A DNA stretch of 33,401 nt from a virus (IMGVR_UViG_3300029787_000185:1-33401), one strand, 5' to 3'. Numbered from the stretch's first letter, positions 22,476 to 31,365 are shown. Notes: generated by a model not told the origin, from the sequence alone. A program made the numbers and translations.

Positions 22476-24230
22476 ATGAAACGACTAATATTACCTATAC
22501 TTATAATACTAATGTTACCTTTGTTATTTCAATCTACACCAACAGAAATAATAAAATTAAAAACATTTGATGCTTTAGTAAAAACACCAGAACCATCAGG
22601 TAATTTTGTAATACTTAACATTACAGAAGAAGATGTAGAACGAGAAGGTGGTTATCCATTACCTAGACAAAGACTTGCTGAAATACAATTAGATATTATA
22701 GGTAAAGGTGCTTTAGGTGTAGGTTGGGTTATATCTTTTCCGCAACCAGATAGAATGGGTGGTGATGAAAACTTTGCAAGGTCTTTAGGTTATGCACCAT
22801 CTGTTATAGCTATGTTTGAAGATGGCAAAGGTAAATATCCAAAAGCAACAGGAACAGTTATCAAAGGTAATGATATTAGTGGTATAGTATCTTTGGGAGT
22901 TAAGGAAAACCTGAACACTCTTAAAAATAATACATTACAGGGTTTAGCCATTGCTCCCATTGAAGTTGACCAACTTGTAAGAAGAATACCTTTACTTGTA
23001 AGCACACCTGATAATGAATGGATACCTAGTTTTGGGACACAAATATATAAAGCTTTATTTAATGTTAAGACTTATATTATAAAAACTAATGATAATGGAA
23101 TATCAGAAATATCAATAAGAGGAATACCACCTGTTAAAACAGATAGTCTTGGTCGCAAATGGATTAGTTGGATAGATACACCACAAACAGATTTAAAAGA
23201 AATGGAAGTAAACGGCAAGTTTGTTTTTGTTGGAGTAACAGCTAATGGAGTTATGCCACAAGTTGCTACACCAGTTGGATTATTAGAACCACATAAAATA
23301 CAAGCAGCATTAGCAGAAAGTATATTAATACAAGATAGTCCTTATATACCTGACTGGGCAATAAGTATTAACCTGTTAATATTTATATTAAGTGTTTTGA
23401 TTGTTTGGTTTGTATTATTTTATTTTGGAATAACATGGGGAATATTATTAAGTTTATTATCTATGTTTGTTACAGGTAGTATTGGGTATTATTTTATACA
23501 AAAAGGTTTATTAATAGATGTTACTTGGAGTTTAATATCTCAATTTATAACAAGCAGTATAGCTTTTTATCTAAGATTTAGAGAACAATATAAACTAAGA
23601 CAACAAATCAAAAAACAGTTTGAACATTATTTAGACCCTAGACAAGTAAAACAATTACAAGATAATCCAGAATTACTTAAACTAGGCGGAGAAAGAAAGT
23701 ATTGTACTTTTCTTTTTACAGATGTAAGAGGGTTTACAAGTTTATCAGAGCAGCTAGAGCCAGAAGAAGTTACTGAAATTATGAACAAAGCTCTTACAAT
23801 ACAAGCTGATGCAGTAAAAAAATATGGTGGAATGGTAGATAAATATATTGGAGATGCCATGATGGCAATATTTAATGCACCAATAGATTTACCTAATCAC
23901 GAAACATCTGCTGTATTATGTGCTATAGAAATAAAAGATGAAATGCAAAAAGCAAATTTAGGTATTGATATAGGCATAGGAATAAATACTGGTGAAGCTG
24001 TTATAGGTAATATGGGCAGCAATACTAGGTTTGATTATTCTGCTATAGGTGATGCAGTAAATCTTGCTGCTAGATTAGAAAGTTCTACTAAAGAAGTTGG
24101 AGAAGATATTGTTATAGGATATAACACTATTAATGTTAAAAACTTTATTAATACAATAACATTAAGAGAATTAAAAAGTATTTATGTAAAAGGTAAAGAA
24201 AAACCTATTAACATATATACAGTATATTAG
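22476..24230 (+). CDS. CHASE2-domain membrane adenylate cyclase
   Basis: The 584-residue protein has an N-terminal membrane segment (5-18), a large periplasmic CHASE2-type sensor (about 25-290, 'FDALVKTPEPSGNFVILNIT' and 'KFVFVGVTANG' are typical), three membrane helices (297-318, 321-341 and 349-366), and a class III cyclase domain (405-584). All key residues are present: metal-binding D416 (FTDVRGF) and D460 (IGDAMMA), adenine-selecting K456 (DKYIGD) and D520 (FDYSAIGD), and catalytic N529 and R533 (DAVNLAARLE). The K/D pair predicts cAMP, not cGMP. It should sense something in the periplasm and make cAMP inside the cell. A membrane cyclase in a phage is unusual. Confidence 0.92.
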   Translation: MKRLILPILIILMLPLLFQSTPTEIIKLKTFDALVKTPEPSGNFVILNITEEDVEREGGYPLPRQRLAEIQLDIIGKGALGVGWVISFPQPDRMGGDENFARSLGYAPSVIAMFEDGKGKYPKATGTVIKGNDISGIVSLGVKENLNTLKNNTLQGLAIAPIEVDQLVRRIPLLVSTPDNEWIPSFGTQIYKALFNVKTYIIKTNDNGISEISIRGIPPVKTDSLGRKWISWIDTPQTDLKEMEVNGKFVFVGVTANGVMPQVATPVGLLEPHKIQAALAESILIQDSPYIPDWAISINLLIFILSVLIVWFVLFYFGITWGILLSLLSMFVTGSIGYYFIQKGLLIDVTWSLISQFITSSIAFYLRFREQYKLRQQIKKQFEHYLDPRQVKQLQDNPELLKLGGERKYCTFLFTDVRGFTSLSEQLEPEEVTEIMNKALTIQADAVKKYGGMVDKYIGDAMMAIFNAPIDLPNHETSAVLCAIEIKDEMQKANLGIDIGIGINTGEAVIGNMGSNTRFDYSAIGDAVNLAARLESSTKEVGEDIVIGYNTINVKNFINTITLRELKSIYVKGKEKPINIYTVY

Positions 24231-24237
24231 GAGTTTT

Positions 24238-24717
24238 ATGAAAGGTTTATTAAAAAATATAGTAGGTGCAGTTGCACCAACATTAGGCACAGCAATTAGT
24301 GGTCCTTTAGGCGGAATGGCTATGGGTAAAATAGCAGAAGTATTAGGCGTATCTAATGACCAAAAATCTGTACAACAAGCAATACAAAATGCCACACCAG
24401 AACAAATGATGGAACTTAAAAAAGCTGAACAAGAGTTTGAAGTTCAAATGAAAGAACTTGATGTAGATGTATTTAAGTTAGAAGTAGCAGACAAACAAAA
24501 TGCTAGAGGTATATTTAGTAAAGATTGGACTGCTCGTATTATAGGTTTATTTACTATAGGTGGATTTCTTGGTTACATATTTTTAGTAACACTACAACCA
24601 CCTGAACAAAACTCTGAAGCATTAATTAACTTAGTGTTAGGTTATTTAGGAGGATTAGCAAGTGCAATTATTTCGTTCTATTTTGGAGCATCTCACACCA
24701 GCGACAAAGGAGAGTAA
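24238..24717 (+). CDS. Holin (3TM, GTA-holin-like)
   Basis: The 159-residue protein has a Gly/Ala-rich hydrophobic N-terminal segment (5-35), a charged helical middle ('NATPEQMMELKKAEQEFEVQ'), and two C-terminal membrane helices ('IIGLFTIGGFLGYIFLVTL' and 'LVLGYLGGLASAIISFYFGA'). 'FSKDWTARIIGLF' before the membrane part and the order of segments match the GTA_holin_3TM type (PF11351-like). It lies one base before the endolysin gene, so together they form the lysis cassette. Holins make lesions in the inner membrane that release or activate the endolysin. Confidence 0.8.
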   Translation: MKGLLKNIVGAVAPTLGTAISGPLGGMAMGKIAEVLGVSNDQKSVQQAIQNATPEQMMELKKAEQEFEVQMKELDVDVFKLEVADKQNARGIFSKDWTARIIGLFTIGGFLGYIFLVTLQPPEQNSEALINLVLGYLGGLASAIISFYFGASHTSDKGE

Positions 24718-24718
24718 C

Positions 24719-25162
24719 ATGAACATATCAAAAGAAGGTATAAACTTAATTAAAAAATTTGAAGGTTGTAAACTTGAAGCTTATAAATGTGCAGCAGGAG
24801 TATGGACTATAGGTTATGGTTCAACTCATGGTATATCAGAAGGTATGAAAATATCACAAGAAAGAGCAGATATGTTATTACTTGAAGATATAGAAAAATT
24901 TGAAAAAGCTGTAAACAAAGCAGTTAAAAGAGCTATGGTTCAATGTCAGTTTGATGCTTTAGTTTCTTGGACTTTTAATCTTGGTGAAAGCAATCTTAAT
25001 TCTTCTACTATGTTAAAAAAATTAAACAATCAAGAATACGATGAAGTAATTCCACAAATGAAAAGATGGAACAAAGTCAATGGTCAAGTTAAACAAGGTC
25101 TTGTAAGAAGAAGAGAAGCAGAAGCTTTACTGTATGAAGGTAAAGAATGGCATGAGGTATAA
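24719..25162 (+). CDS. Endolysin, GH24 lysozyme
   Basis: The 147-residue protein is a GH24 phage lysozyme (P22 gp19 and phage 21 R type): 'LIKKFEGCKLEAYKCAAGVW' then 'TIGYGST'. Catalytic Glu 15 is followed by Cys 24 (the position of T4 Asp 20) and Thr 30, giving the known E-x8-D/C-x5-T pattern. The rest ('VSWTFNLGESNLNSSTMLKK', 'GLVRRREAEALLYEG') is typical. It cuts peptidoglycan at the end of infection. There is no N-terminal signal, so it needs the holin to reach the wall. I use ATG 24719 (GGAGAG before it). No spanin gene is visible nearby. Confidence 0.9.
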   Translation: MNISKEGINLIKKFEGCKLEAYKCAAGVWTIGYGSTHGISEGMKISQERADMLLLEDIEKFEKAVNKAVKRAMVQCQFDALVSWTFNLGESNLNSSTMLKKLNNQEYDEVIPQMKRWNKVNGQVKQGLVRRREAEALLYEGKEWHEV

Positions 25163-25164
25163 CA

Positions 25165-27033
25165 ATGCCTTTTGCAAAGTTTGTATTTAAACCGGGAATA
25201 AATAAAGAAGGAACTAATTATTCTAATGAGAATGGTTGGTTTGATGCAGACAAAATTAGATTTAGAAAAGGCAGACCAGAAAAAATAGGTGGTTGGGAAA
25301 AATATTCTTCTAATACTTTTCAAGGAACTTGCAGAAAAATCCATGTATATAAAGATATAGAACAAAGCCAATATAAAATATTAGGTACACATAAAAAACT
25401 TTATGCATTACAAGGAGATGTGTATAACGATATAACTCCAATTAGAAGTACAACATCTGCAGGAGATGTAACTTTTGCAGCAACTAATGGAAGTTCAACA
25501 ATTACAGCAACCGATACTTCTCATGGTGCAGTAACAGGAGATTTTGTTACATTTAGTGATGCTGTCAGTTTAGGTGGTTTAATAACTGCAGCTGTACTTA
25601 ATCAAGAGTATGAAATAGTTTCTATACCTACTGCTAATACATTTACATTTGTAGCCAAAGATACAAGCGGAACTGAAGTAACTGCAAACAGTAGTGATAG
25701 TGGCAATGGTGGTAGCTCTACAGTTGGTACTTATCAAATTAATATAGGACTAGATGTTTATGTATCATCAACTGGTTGGGGTGTAGATACATGGAGTGCA
25801 GGAACATGGGGTTCTTCAACAGCTTTATCTTTAACCAATCAATTAAGATTGTGGACAATAGATAATTTTGGAGATGATACTATAGCAGCACCTAGAGGTG
25901 GACCTCTATATTACTGGGACGAGTCTAGCGGTTTGGGAACAAGAGCAGTATTAGCTAGTAGCAGAAGTGGTGCAAGTAATACACCAGTTGCAATATCTCA
26001 ATTATTAATGTCAGATGTTGACCGCCATGTTATAGCATTAGGTTGTAATCCTATAGGTTCATCTACGATTGACCCTTTGTTAGTAAGGTTTTCTGACTCA
26101 GAAAATGCAGTAGATTGGACACCAACAGCAACAAATTCTGCTGGTGGTGTAAGACTATCTACAGGAAGTTTAATAGTAGGCGGTTTACAAACAAGACAAG
26201 AAATACTTATATGGACAGATGTAGGTGTAGTTTCAATGCGTTTTGTTGGACAACCTTTTATATTTAGTTTTAATGAAATAGCAACAGGTATGTCTTTAAT
26301 ATCTCCAAATGCTGCAGCTACTGCAGGTGGAGTAGTTTACTTTATGGACGATGGAGCTTTTTACCAATACGCAGGTTCAGTACAAAAACTACCATGCACA
26401 GTATTAGATTATATATTTAGTGATTTTAATAAAGGACAAGCTTATAAAGTTTTTGCAGCACCTAATCCTAAGTACAATGAAATTATTTGGTTTTATCCTA
26501 GTGCTAATTCAACAGAAATAGATAGATATGTAACCTATAATTATTTAGAAAGTATTTGGAGTATAGGAACAACAAACGATGGTTTTGTAAGAACAGCTTG
26601 GAATCCAGCTTATAGTTTAGATTATCCTATAGCTGCTAGTAAAAATGATAGCTCTGGTTTAAATTATTTATATAATCAAGAGTTTGGTTGTTTGGCAGAT
26701 GGAAATGGATTTACTGCTTTTATAGAATCATCTGATTTTGATTTAGACCCAGCAGGAGAAAACTTTATGTATATGTCTAAATTAATTCCAGATTTAGAAT
26801 TTAGAAAATCATCTGATACAGGCAACACAGTTGATTTTATAATTAAAGGTAGAGACTATCCTTTGCAAGATTTATCTACACTATCTACAACATCTGTTAC
26901 ATCTAGTTCTACATTTACAAACATAAGAGGTAGAAGCAGACAAAGTGCTATAAGAGTAAGTAACTCTAGTGGTAATTTTGGTTGGAGATTAGGCGATATA
27001 AGATTAGAATTAAAACAAGATGGCAAAAGATAA
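25165..27033 (+). CDS. Tail nozzle or hub protein (P22 gp10-like)
   Basis: The 622-residue protein shows the pattern I associate with short-tail nozzle proteins of P22 gp10/T7 gp12 type in marine phages: 'FKPGINKEGTNYSNENGWFD', 'KIRFRKGRPEKIGGWEKYSS' at the start, then repeated beta-propeller-like blades ('LYYWDESSGLGTRA', 'LLVRFSDSENAVDWTPTA', 'ILIWTDVGVVSMRFVGQPFI'). Blade-like Gly/Thr/Ser-rich repeats follow. It would extend the tail below the adaptors and pass the DNA. No tape-measure gene is present, consistent with a short tail. Ends in TAATG overlap with the next gene. Confidence 0.75.
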   Translation: MPFAKFVFKPGINKEGTNYSNENGWFDADKIRFRKGRPEKIGGWEKYSSNTFQGTCRKIHVYKDIEQSQYKILGTHKKLYALQGDVYNDITPIRSTTSAGDVTFAATNGSSTITATDTSHGAVTGDFVTFSDAVSLGGLITAAVLNQEYEIVSIPTANTFTFVAKDTSGTEVTANSSDSGNGGSSTVGTYQINIGLDVYVSSTGWGVDTWSAGTWGSSTALSLTNQLRLWTIDNFGDDTIAAPRGGPLYYWDESSGLGTRAVLASSRSGASNTPVAISQLLMSDVDRHVIALGCNPIGSSTIDPLLVRFSDSENAVDWTPTATNSAGGVRLSTGSLIVGGLQTRQEILIWTDVGVVSMRFVGQPFIFSFNEIATGMSLISPNAAATAGGVVYFMDDGAFYQYAGSVQKLPCTVLDYIFSDFNKGQAYKVFAAPNPKYNEIIWFYPSANSTEIDRYVTYNYLESIWSIGTTNDGFVRTAWNPAYSLDYPIAASKNDSSGLNYLYNQEFGCLADGNGFTAFIESSDFDLDPAGENFMYMSKLIPDLEFRKSSDTGNTVDFIIKGRDYPLQDLSTLSTTSVTSSSTFTNIRGRSRQSAIRVSNSSGNFGWRLGDIRLELKQDGKR

Positions 27034-27236
27034 TGGCAGATAAAAGTGCAATACCCTTACCTATAACAACTCCTGAATATGAAGAGTTAAATGAATCTAT
27101 TACTAGAAGAACAATAGAACAAACTTTTCAAGATATAAATTCAGATATAGGTAGCTCTAAAAGAAAACAAGATAGTGTAAGCAGTAAAGCTACAAGAAGA
27201 CATCAATTTTTATTAATGGGAGTTACAGGTGGCTGA
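27033..27236 (+). CDS. Small conserved phage protein after the tail nozzle
   Basis: A 67-residue protein started by TAATG coupling at 27033 (an earlier in-frame ATG at 26982 lies within the nozzle gene and is disfavoured). 'PLPITTPEYEELNESITRRT' then 'IEQTFQDINSDIGSSKRKQD' is mostly helical. I have seen similar short proteins after nozzle genes in marine phages. A tail-assembly or connector role is likely from position; function is not known. Confidence 0.65.
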   Translation: MADKSAIPLPITTPEYEELNESITRRTIEQTFQDINSDIGSSKRKQDSVSSKATRRHQFLLMGVTGG

Positions 27237-27567
27237 TAGTTTAAAAGTATTAGGACAAGTTGACCCAGCAGCTACAACTACTACAGTGCTTTATACTGTA
27301 CCAGATAAAACCCAAACAACAGTAAGTTCTATAGTAGCTGCAAATAGAACAGGCTCTGCAATAACATTTAGACTAAGTGTTCATGTTGGAGGAGCAGGTG
27401 CAGATGATAAACAATATCTTTATTATGATAAATCTGTAGCAGCAAACGATTCATTAACTATTGTAATAGGTATAACCCTTGACCAAACTGATGTATTAAA
27501 GGTTTATACCAGTGCAGTAGATATGAGTTTTAATATATTTGGTTGTGAAACAACCGAGGAAAGATAA
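27229..27567 (+). CDS. Conserved tail-associated beta protein (GTG start)
   Basis: A 112-residue beta-rich protein beginning Met-ADSLKVLGQVDPAATTTTV, with 'YTVPDKTQTTVSSIVAANRT' and 'ITFRLSVHVGGAGADDKQYL' and ending 'DMSFNIFGCETTEER'. It starts at GTG 27229 (GGAG at 27218-27221), overlapping the previous gene by 8 bases. I have seen this small all-beta protein in many marine phage genomes after the tail nozzle; it resembles a small tail or fibre protein. No catalytic motif. Confidence 0.7.
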   Translation: MADSLKVLGQVDPAATTTTVLYTVPDKTQTTVSSIVAANRTGSAITFRLSVHVGGAGADDKQYLYYDKSVAANDSLTIVIGITLDQTDVLKVYTSAVDMSFNIFGCETTEER

Positions 27568-29964
27568 ATGGATATAAGACAACAAACCAAAAATGTAGCA
27601 GCACAAGGTCGTTATGGCGACAATATGTTACTTCATGTTAATCCTGTAGAAATGCAAGGGTTAGCATCTGTTATGCCATTAACAAAAAATCCACAGACAG
27701 GACAGCCTGAAGCTTTCTTACCTTTTTTAGCACCGCTATTAGGTAGTATGGCTGGTACTGCTTTATTTACAGGATTAAGTCCAGCAGTTGCAGGAGCAAT
27801 AGGTTCTGGTATAGCTAGTACAATTCAATCAGGAGATTTAAAACAAGGCATTATATCTGGTTTAACAGGATATGGTTTAGGTAAAGCATTTGGTGCTGCC
27901 GGTGTTGGAGAAGCTGGTAGAGCTGCTACTGATGCAGCAACAAGTGGAATGGGTACATTACCAACAGCAGAAGTAGTTGCTGATGTAGCTGCAGATTCAT
28001 TTGGAGCAGGAGCAACAGGTGGAATGGGTACATTAACAGGAACAGAAGTTGTTGGTGGTGCTGGTATTGGAGGTGGAATGGGAGCAACAGGTGGAGTGGG
28101 TGCATTAACAGGAGCACAAGGATTAACTCCACTACCAGTAGATGCAACTGGTGCTGTAGCTGATGCTACTACAGGCGGTATTGATGCTTTTGCATCTCAA
28201 CTAGCTAAACCTAGTTCATTTTTACCAGTTGCTATGGGAGAAGGAACTATAGGTACTATGCAAGCACAAGAAGATTTTGAACAAGCTATGAAAGATTACG
28301 AACTTAATAAACAAAAAAGAGAAGAAGAACTATATGCTATGTATCCAGAGCAAATACCAATGAGTAGTCCTTATTACTATGGTAAAGAAGGCGGAGTTAT
28401 TGGTATGCAAAAAGGTGGAGAAGTTCTTGATGATGAAGAAAGAAGTGTAAGTTTTCTTCCCGGAAAAGGAAGATTAAAAAGACCTCCTATAGATAGATTG
28501 CCACCACCACCACCACCACTACCTACAGGTAGTTTTGAAGCTGCCATGTCTGGTGGTCTTGATGCTTATTACACACCACCTAAACAACTATCTGCTCCAG
28601 TAACAGCAGAGTCTGTGCCTGTAATAGACCCAATGACAGGTACAGCTATGTTAGATGAAGAAGGAAATCCTATACCATCAGGACAATTTAAACCATCTGC
28701 TAATTACAGACCCGGTATTGACCCAGAGTTTAACTACTTACCCGGTGGTAATAGAAGTGCTTCATCTTTAACAGGTTTAGGTAATTTTCTTGGACAAACA
28801 GGAATTGATTTTGGTGGAGTAAATCCTTATATGGCAGCTAATTTATTTAGCAATCCTAGAATGGAACAAGCACTTTTAGATATGATGGAACCTAATCAAA
28901 GAAATATTGCTCCTGATAGACAAAATTATGCTCCAAACAGAGGTGGTAAAATACAATATGATAGAGCTATGAAAGAATATAATGCTTCTCCTATGTTAGA
29001 TGTTCCTATGAATATAGATATGAGTAGTTTATATAATCAACCTTATACTCCTGTTAATAATCCTATGATAAATATGGGCGATGATTTTATGTCTATAGAT
29101 AGAATGGGTAATGATATGAGAGATATAGGTATGCCTATGTCTATGGTAGAACCCGACCCAAGTTTAGCAGCTGCAGTTATAGCCCCACCTATGGCACCAC
29201 CTAAACCTTTAGGAGAAGATGTACCATTTATACCACCAGCAATGCCACCAATACCACAAAGGGCACCAATACCACCAATGGATACAATAGTTCCTCCAAT
29301 GCCAAATGAGTTATCTGTTCCATTTACACCACCACCAGTAGTACCGCCAGTACAAAATCCTTTTATACAATTACCAACACCACCTATGCGTGATGATTTT
29401 ATGTCTATAGAAAGACTAAGTGATTTTCCTTTAAGAATGGAAGAAGGTAAACAAATACCTGATGATGCAAAAGGATTACAAGCTTTAGCTAAAACAGAAA
29501 AAGGTAAAGATGTAGTAAAAAGTATGGGATTTGAGTTTGACATGGGTGGAATGACACCTAGCCCAGATGAAATACAACAATTACAAATGGCTGTATTAGG
29601 ACAAATACCAAATAACAATGAAGTAATTTCTATGTTTATAGATAGATATGGTAATGAAATGTTTATGATGATAAGAGAACAAATACTTAATCCAACAGGA
29701 AATGCACAAACACAAGGAATGATAGAGGGTATGGGCAGTGGAATGGACGACCAAGTATTAGGAATGATTGGTAGTCAACAACCTGTAGCTGTATCTCCCG
29801 GTGAGTATATTGTTCCAGCAGATGTTGTATCAGGATTAGGAGATGGTTCTTCTGATGCAGGTGCAAAAGAACTTGATGGTTTATTAGATAGAGTTAGACA
29901 AGAAAGAACTAATACTACTAAACAACCAAAAGAATTAAACAAAGGAAAGGTGTTACCTAAATGA
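27568..29964 (+). CDS. Large virion-associated protein, Ala/Gly- and Pro-rich
   Basis: The 798-residue protein has no recognisable enzyme domain. It begins with a hydrophobic Gly/Ala-rich part (about 50-215, 'FLPFLAPLLGSMAGTALFTG'), then Pro/Met-rich low-complexity stretches (from about 310 on, for example 'DRLPPPPPPLPTG'), and ends with 'VAVSPGEYIVPADVVSGLGD' and 'GSSDAGAKELDGLLDRVRQE', a C-terminal module I recognise from phage virion proteins of unknown role. The hydrophobic front end could enter a membrane, as ejected internal proteins do. It lies in a series of such proteins (27568-33401). A GAGG site precedes the ATG. Confidence 0.6.
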   Translation: MDIRQQTKNVAAQGRYGDNMLLHVNPVEMQGLASVMPLTKNPQTGQPEAFLPFLAPLLGSMAGTALFTGLSPAVAGAIGSGIASTIQSGDLKQGIISGLTGYGLGKAFGAAGVGEAGRAATDAATSGMGTLPTAEVVADVAADSFGAGATGGMGTLTGTEVVGGAGIGGGMGATGGVGALTGAQGLTPLPVDATGAVADATTGGIDAFASQLAKPSSFLPVAMGEGTIGTMQAQEDFEQAMKDYELNKQKREEELYAMYPEQIPMSSPYYYGKEGGVIGMQKGGEVLDDEERSVSFLPGKGRLKRPPIDRLPPPPPPLPTGSFEAAMSGGLDAYYTPPKQLSAPVTAESVPVIDPMTGTAMLDEEGNPIPSGQFKPSANYRPGIDPEFNYLPGGNRSASSLTGLGNFLGQTGIDFGGVNPYMAANLFSNPRMEQALLDMMEPNQRNIAPDRQNYAPNRGGKIQYDRAMKEYNASPMLDVPMNIDMSSLYNQPYTPVNNPMINMGDDFMSIDRMGNDMRDIGMPMSMVEPDPSLAAAVIAPPMAPPKPLGEDVPFIPPAMPPIPQRAPIPPMDTIVPPMPNELSVPFTPPPVVPPVQNPFIQLPTPPMRDDFMSIERLSDFPLRMEEGKQIPDDAKGLQALAKTEKGKDVVKSMGFEFDMGGMTPSPDEIQQLQMAVLGQIPNNNEVISMFIDRYGNEMFMMIREQILNPTGNAQTQGMIEGMGSGMDDQVLGMIGSQQPVAVSPGEYIVPADVVSGLGDGSSDAGAKELDGLLDRVRQERTNTTKQPKELNKGKVLPK

Positions 29965-30440
29965 ATAATGTAGCTAAGATAAAAGAAAATAATACTTATA
30001 AAGTAAATAATAATTATATTGTTACATTAGTTCCTCATCACTATATGGAAACTATTTGGAATGATGTAGAAAAATATTTACAAAAAGCAGTAAAAAGGTC
30101 TAAAGGAAGATGGACTATAGACTATTTAAAAAATGCTATTAAACAAGCAGAGCAACAGCTTTGGGTAGTTTTTACAGAAGAAGATAACGACATAGTAGGT
30201 GCAGCTACTACTGAATTTGTTTATTATCCTAATAGTAAAAAAGTTGCAGTTCAATATTTAGGTGGAGAAGACTTACCTGATTGGGCATGGAATTATTTAA
30301 AAACAATAGAAGCTTGGGCTAAAGATAATAAATGTGATGGTATAGAGTGCACAGCTAGATATGGTATGTGGAAATGGCTAGGCAAATCTAATTGGGAAAA
30401 GTCTTATACAATTTTTGAAAAGAGGTTTAATAATGGGTAA
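29961..30440 (+). CDS. GNAT-like acetyltransferase-fold phage protein
   Basis: The 159-residue protein has the GNAT pattern of phage-borne members: 'LWVVFTEEDNDIVGAATTEF' (central beta-strands), 'VAVQYLGGEDLPDWAWNYL' (near the acetyl-CoA region) and 'IEAWAKDNKCDGIECTARYG' followed by 'WLGKSNWEKSYTIFEKRF'. The classic Q/R-x-x-G-x-G/A motif is not clearly kept, so activity on acetyl-CoA is uncertain. Similar proteins occur among internal virion genes of podoviruses. It starts within the previous gene's end by 4 bases (ATGA). Confidence 0.65.
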   Translation: MNNVAKIKENNTYKVNNNYIVTLVPHHYMETIWNDVEKYLQKAVKRSKGRWTIDYLKNAIKQAEQQLWVVFTEEDNDIVGAATTEFVYYPNSKKVAVQYLGGEDLPDWAWNYLKTIEAWAKDNKCDGIECTARYGMWKWLGKSNWEKSYTIFEKRFNNG

Positions 30441-31344
30441 AGGAAGAAGCGGCAGCAGTGCTCCACAACAAACAGAAGTAACACAAACAACTACTAACTT
30501 ACCAGAATATGCTGCACCATATTTTACTAGGTTATTAGGTAGAACTGAATATGAGTCTTTAAATCCTTATAGAACTTATACAGGTCAAAGACTAGCTGAA
30601 CAAAGTCCACAGGCACAACAAGTAGCAGCTAGACAAACAGCTTTAGGATTAGCTGGTGCACCTAGAGAAATGGCAGAAGCATCACAGTTAGCTAGAACAA
30701 GTGTAGTAAATCCACAAAGATTTGACAGTGGAATAGCTAGTATGTATATGAATCCATTTGAAAATTTAGTAACTGGTGCTGAAAAACGAGAAGCAAGAAG
30801 AGCATCTGATATAACTGGAGAACAAATAGAATCAAGAGCTGCACAATCAGGTGGTTTAGGTGGTTATCGTGAAGCTATACTTCAAGCTGAACGACAAAGA
30901 AACTTAGGTCAACAGCTAGGCGACATAGAAGCTAGAGGACAAAGAGATGCTTTCTCACAAGCACAACAACAATTTGAAAGAGATAGAGCTAATCAGTTAA
31001 ATGCTTCAAGACAACAGTTAGCATCTGCAGAATTTTTAGGAAGACAAGCTCCAATGCAACAGAAGTTAGCTTTTGATAGATTATCACAAGCACAACAAGC
31101 ACAAGAAGTAGGAAGAAACTTTAGACAAGCTGGATTAGATATGGGCTATAAAGATTTCTTAAACCAGATAGCTTACCCAAGACAACAACTAGGATTCTAT
31201 GGACAAATACTACAAGGCTTACCAGTAACACCGGGAACACAAATTTCACAATATGCACCTAGTCCATCAAGTACACAACAGTTGTTAGGTCTTGGTTTAG
31301 GTGGGTTAGGTTTATACAAAGCTTTACAAGGCGGAATGGGATAA
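30433..31344 (+). CDS. Putative internal virion protein, Gln-rich coiled coil
   Basis: A 303-residue protein, starting at ATG 30433 (AGAGG upstream); an upstream TTG reading is less likely. After a short Ser/Gly-rich start comes 'TTNLPEYAAPYFTRLLGRTE', a lead-in I know from phage internal or ejection-type proteins. It then has a long Gln/Ala/Arg-rich helical region ('ILQAERQRNLGQQLGDIEAR', 'AFSQAQQQFERDRANQLNAS'). The end has a Gly/Leu-rich hydrophobic segment ('LLGLGLGGLGLYKALQGG'). This is compatible with a protein ejected with the DNA that helps form a channel, by analogy with T7 gp14-gp16. Confidence 0.6.
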   Translation: MGKGRSGSSAPQQTEVTQTTTNLPEYAAPYFTRLLGRTEYESLNPYRTYTGQRLAEQSPQAQQVAARQTALGLAGAPREMAEASQLARTSVVNPQRFDSGIASMYMNPFENLVTGAEKREARRASDITGEQIESRAAQSGGLGGYREAILQAERQRNLGQQLGDIEARGQRDAFSQAQQQFERDRANQLNASRQQLASAEFLGRQAPMQQKLAFDRLSQAQQAQEVGRNFRQAGLDMGYKDFLNQIAYPRQQLGFYGQILQGLPVTPGTQISQYAPSPSSTQQLLGLGLGGLGLYKALQGGMG

Positions 31345-31365
31345 CAAATATTAAAGGGTTAATAC

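Noticed and set aside
19458-24230. The curli/FecR/cyclase run as a bacterial chromosome fragment joined by mis-assembly
   Set aside because: Its AT-rich composition and tight overlaps match the genes on both sides, and the upstream and downstream junctions are themselves overlaps or gaps of a few bases. Still worth a read-mapping check.
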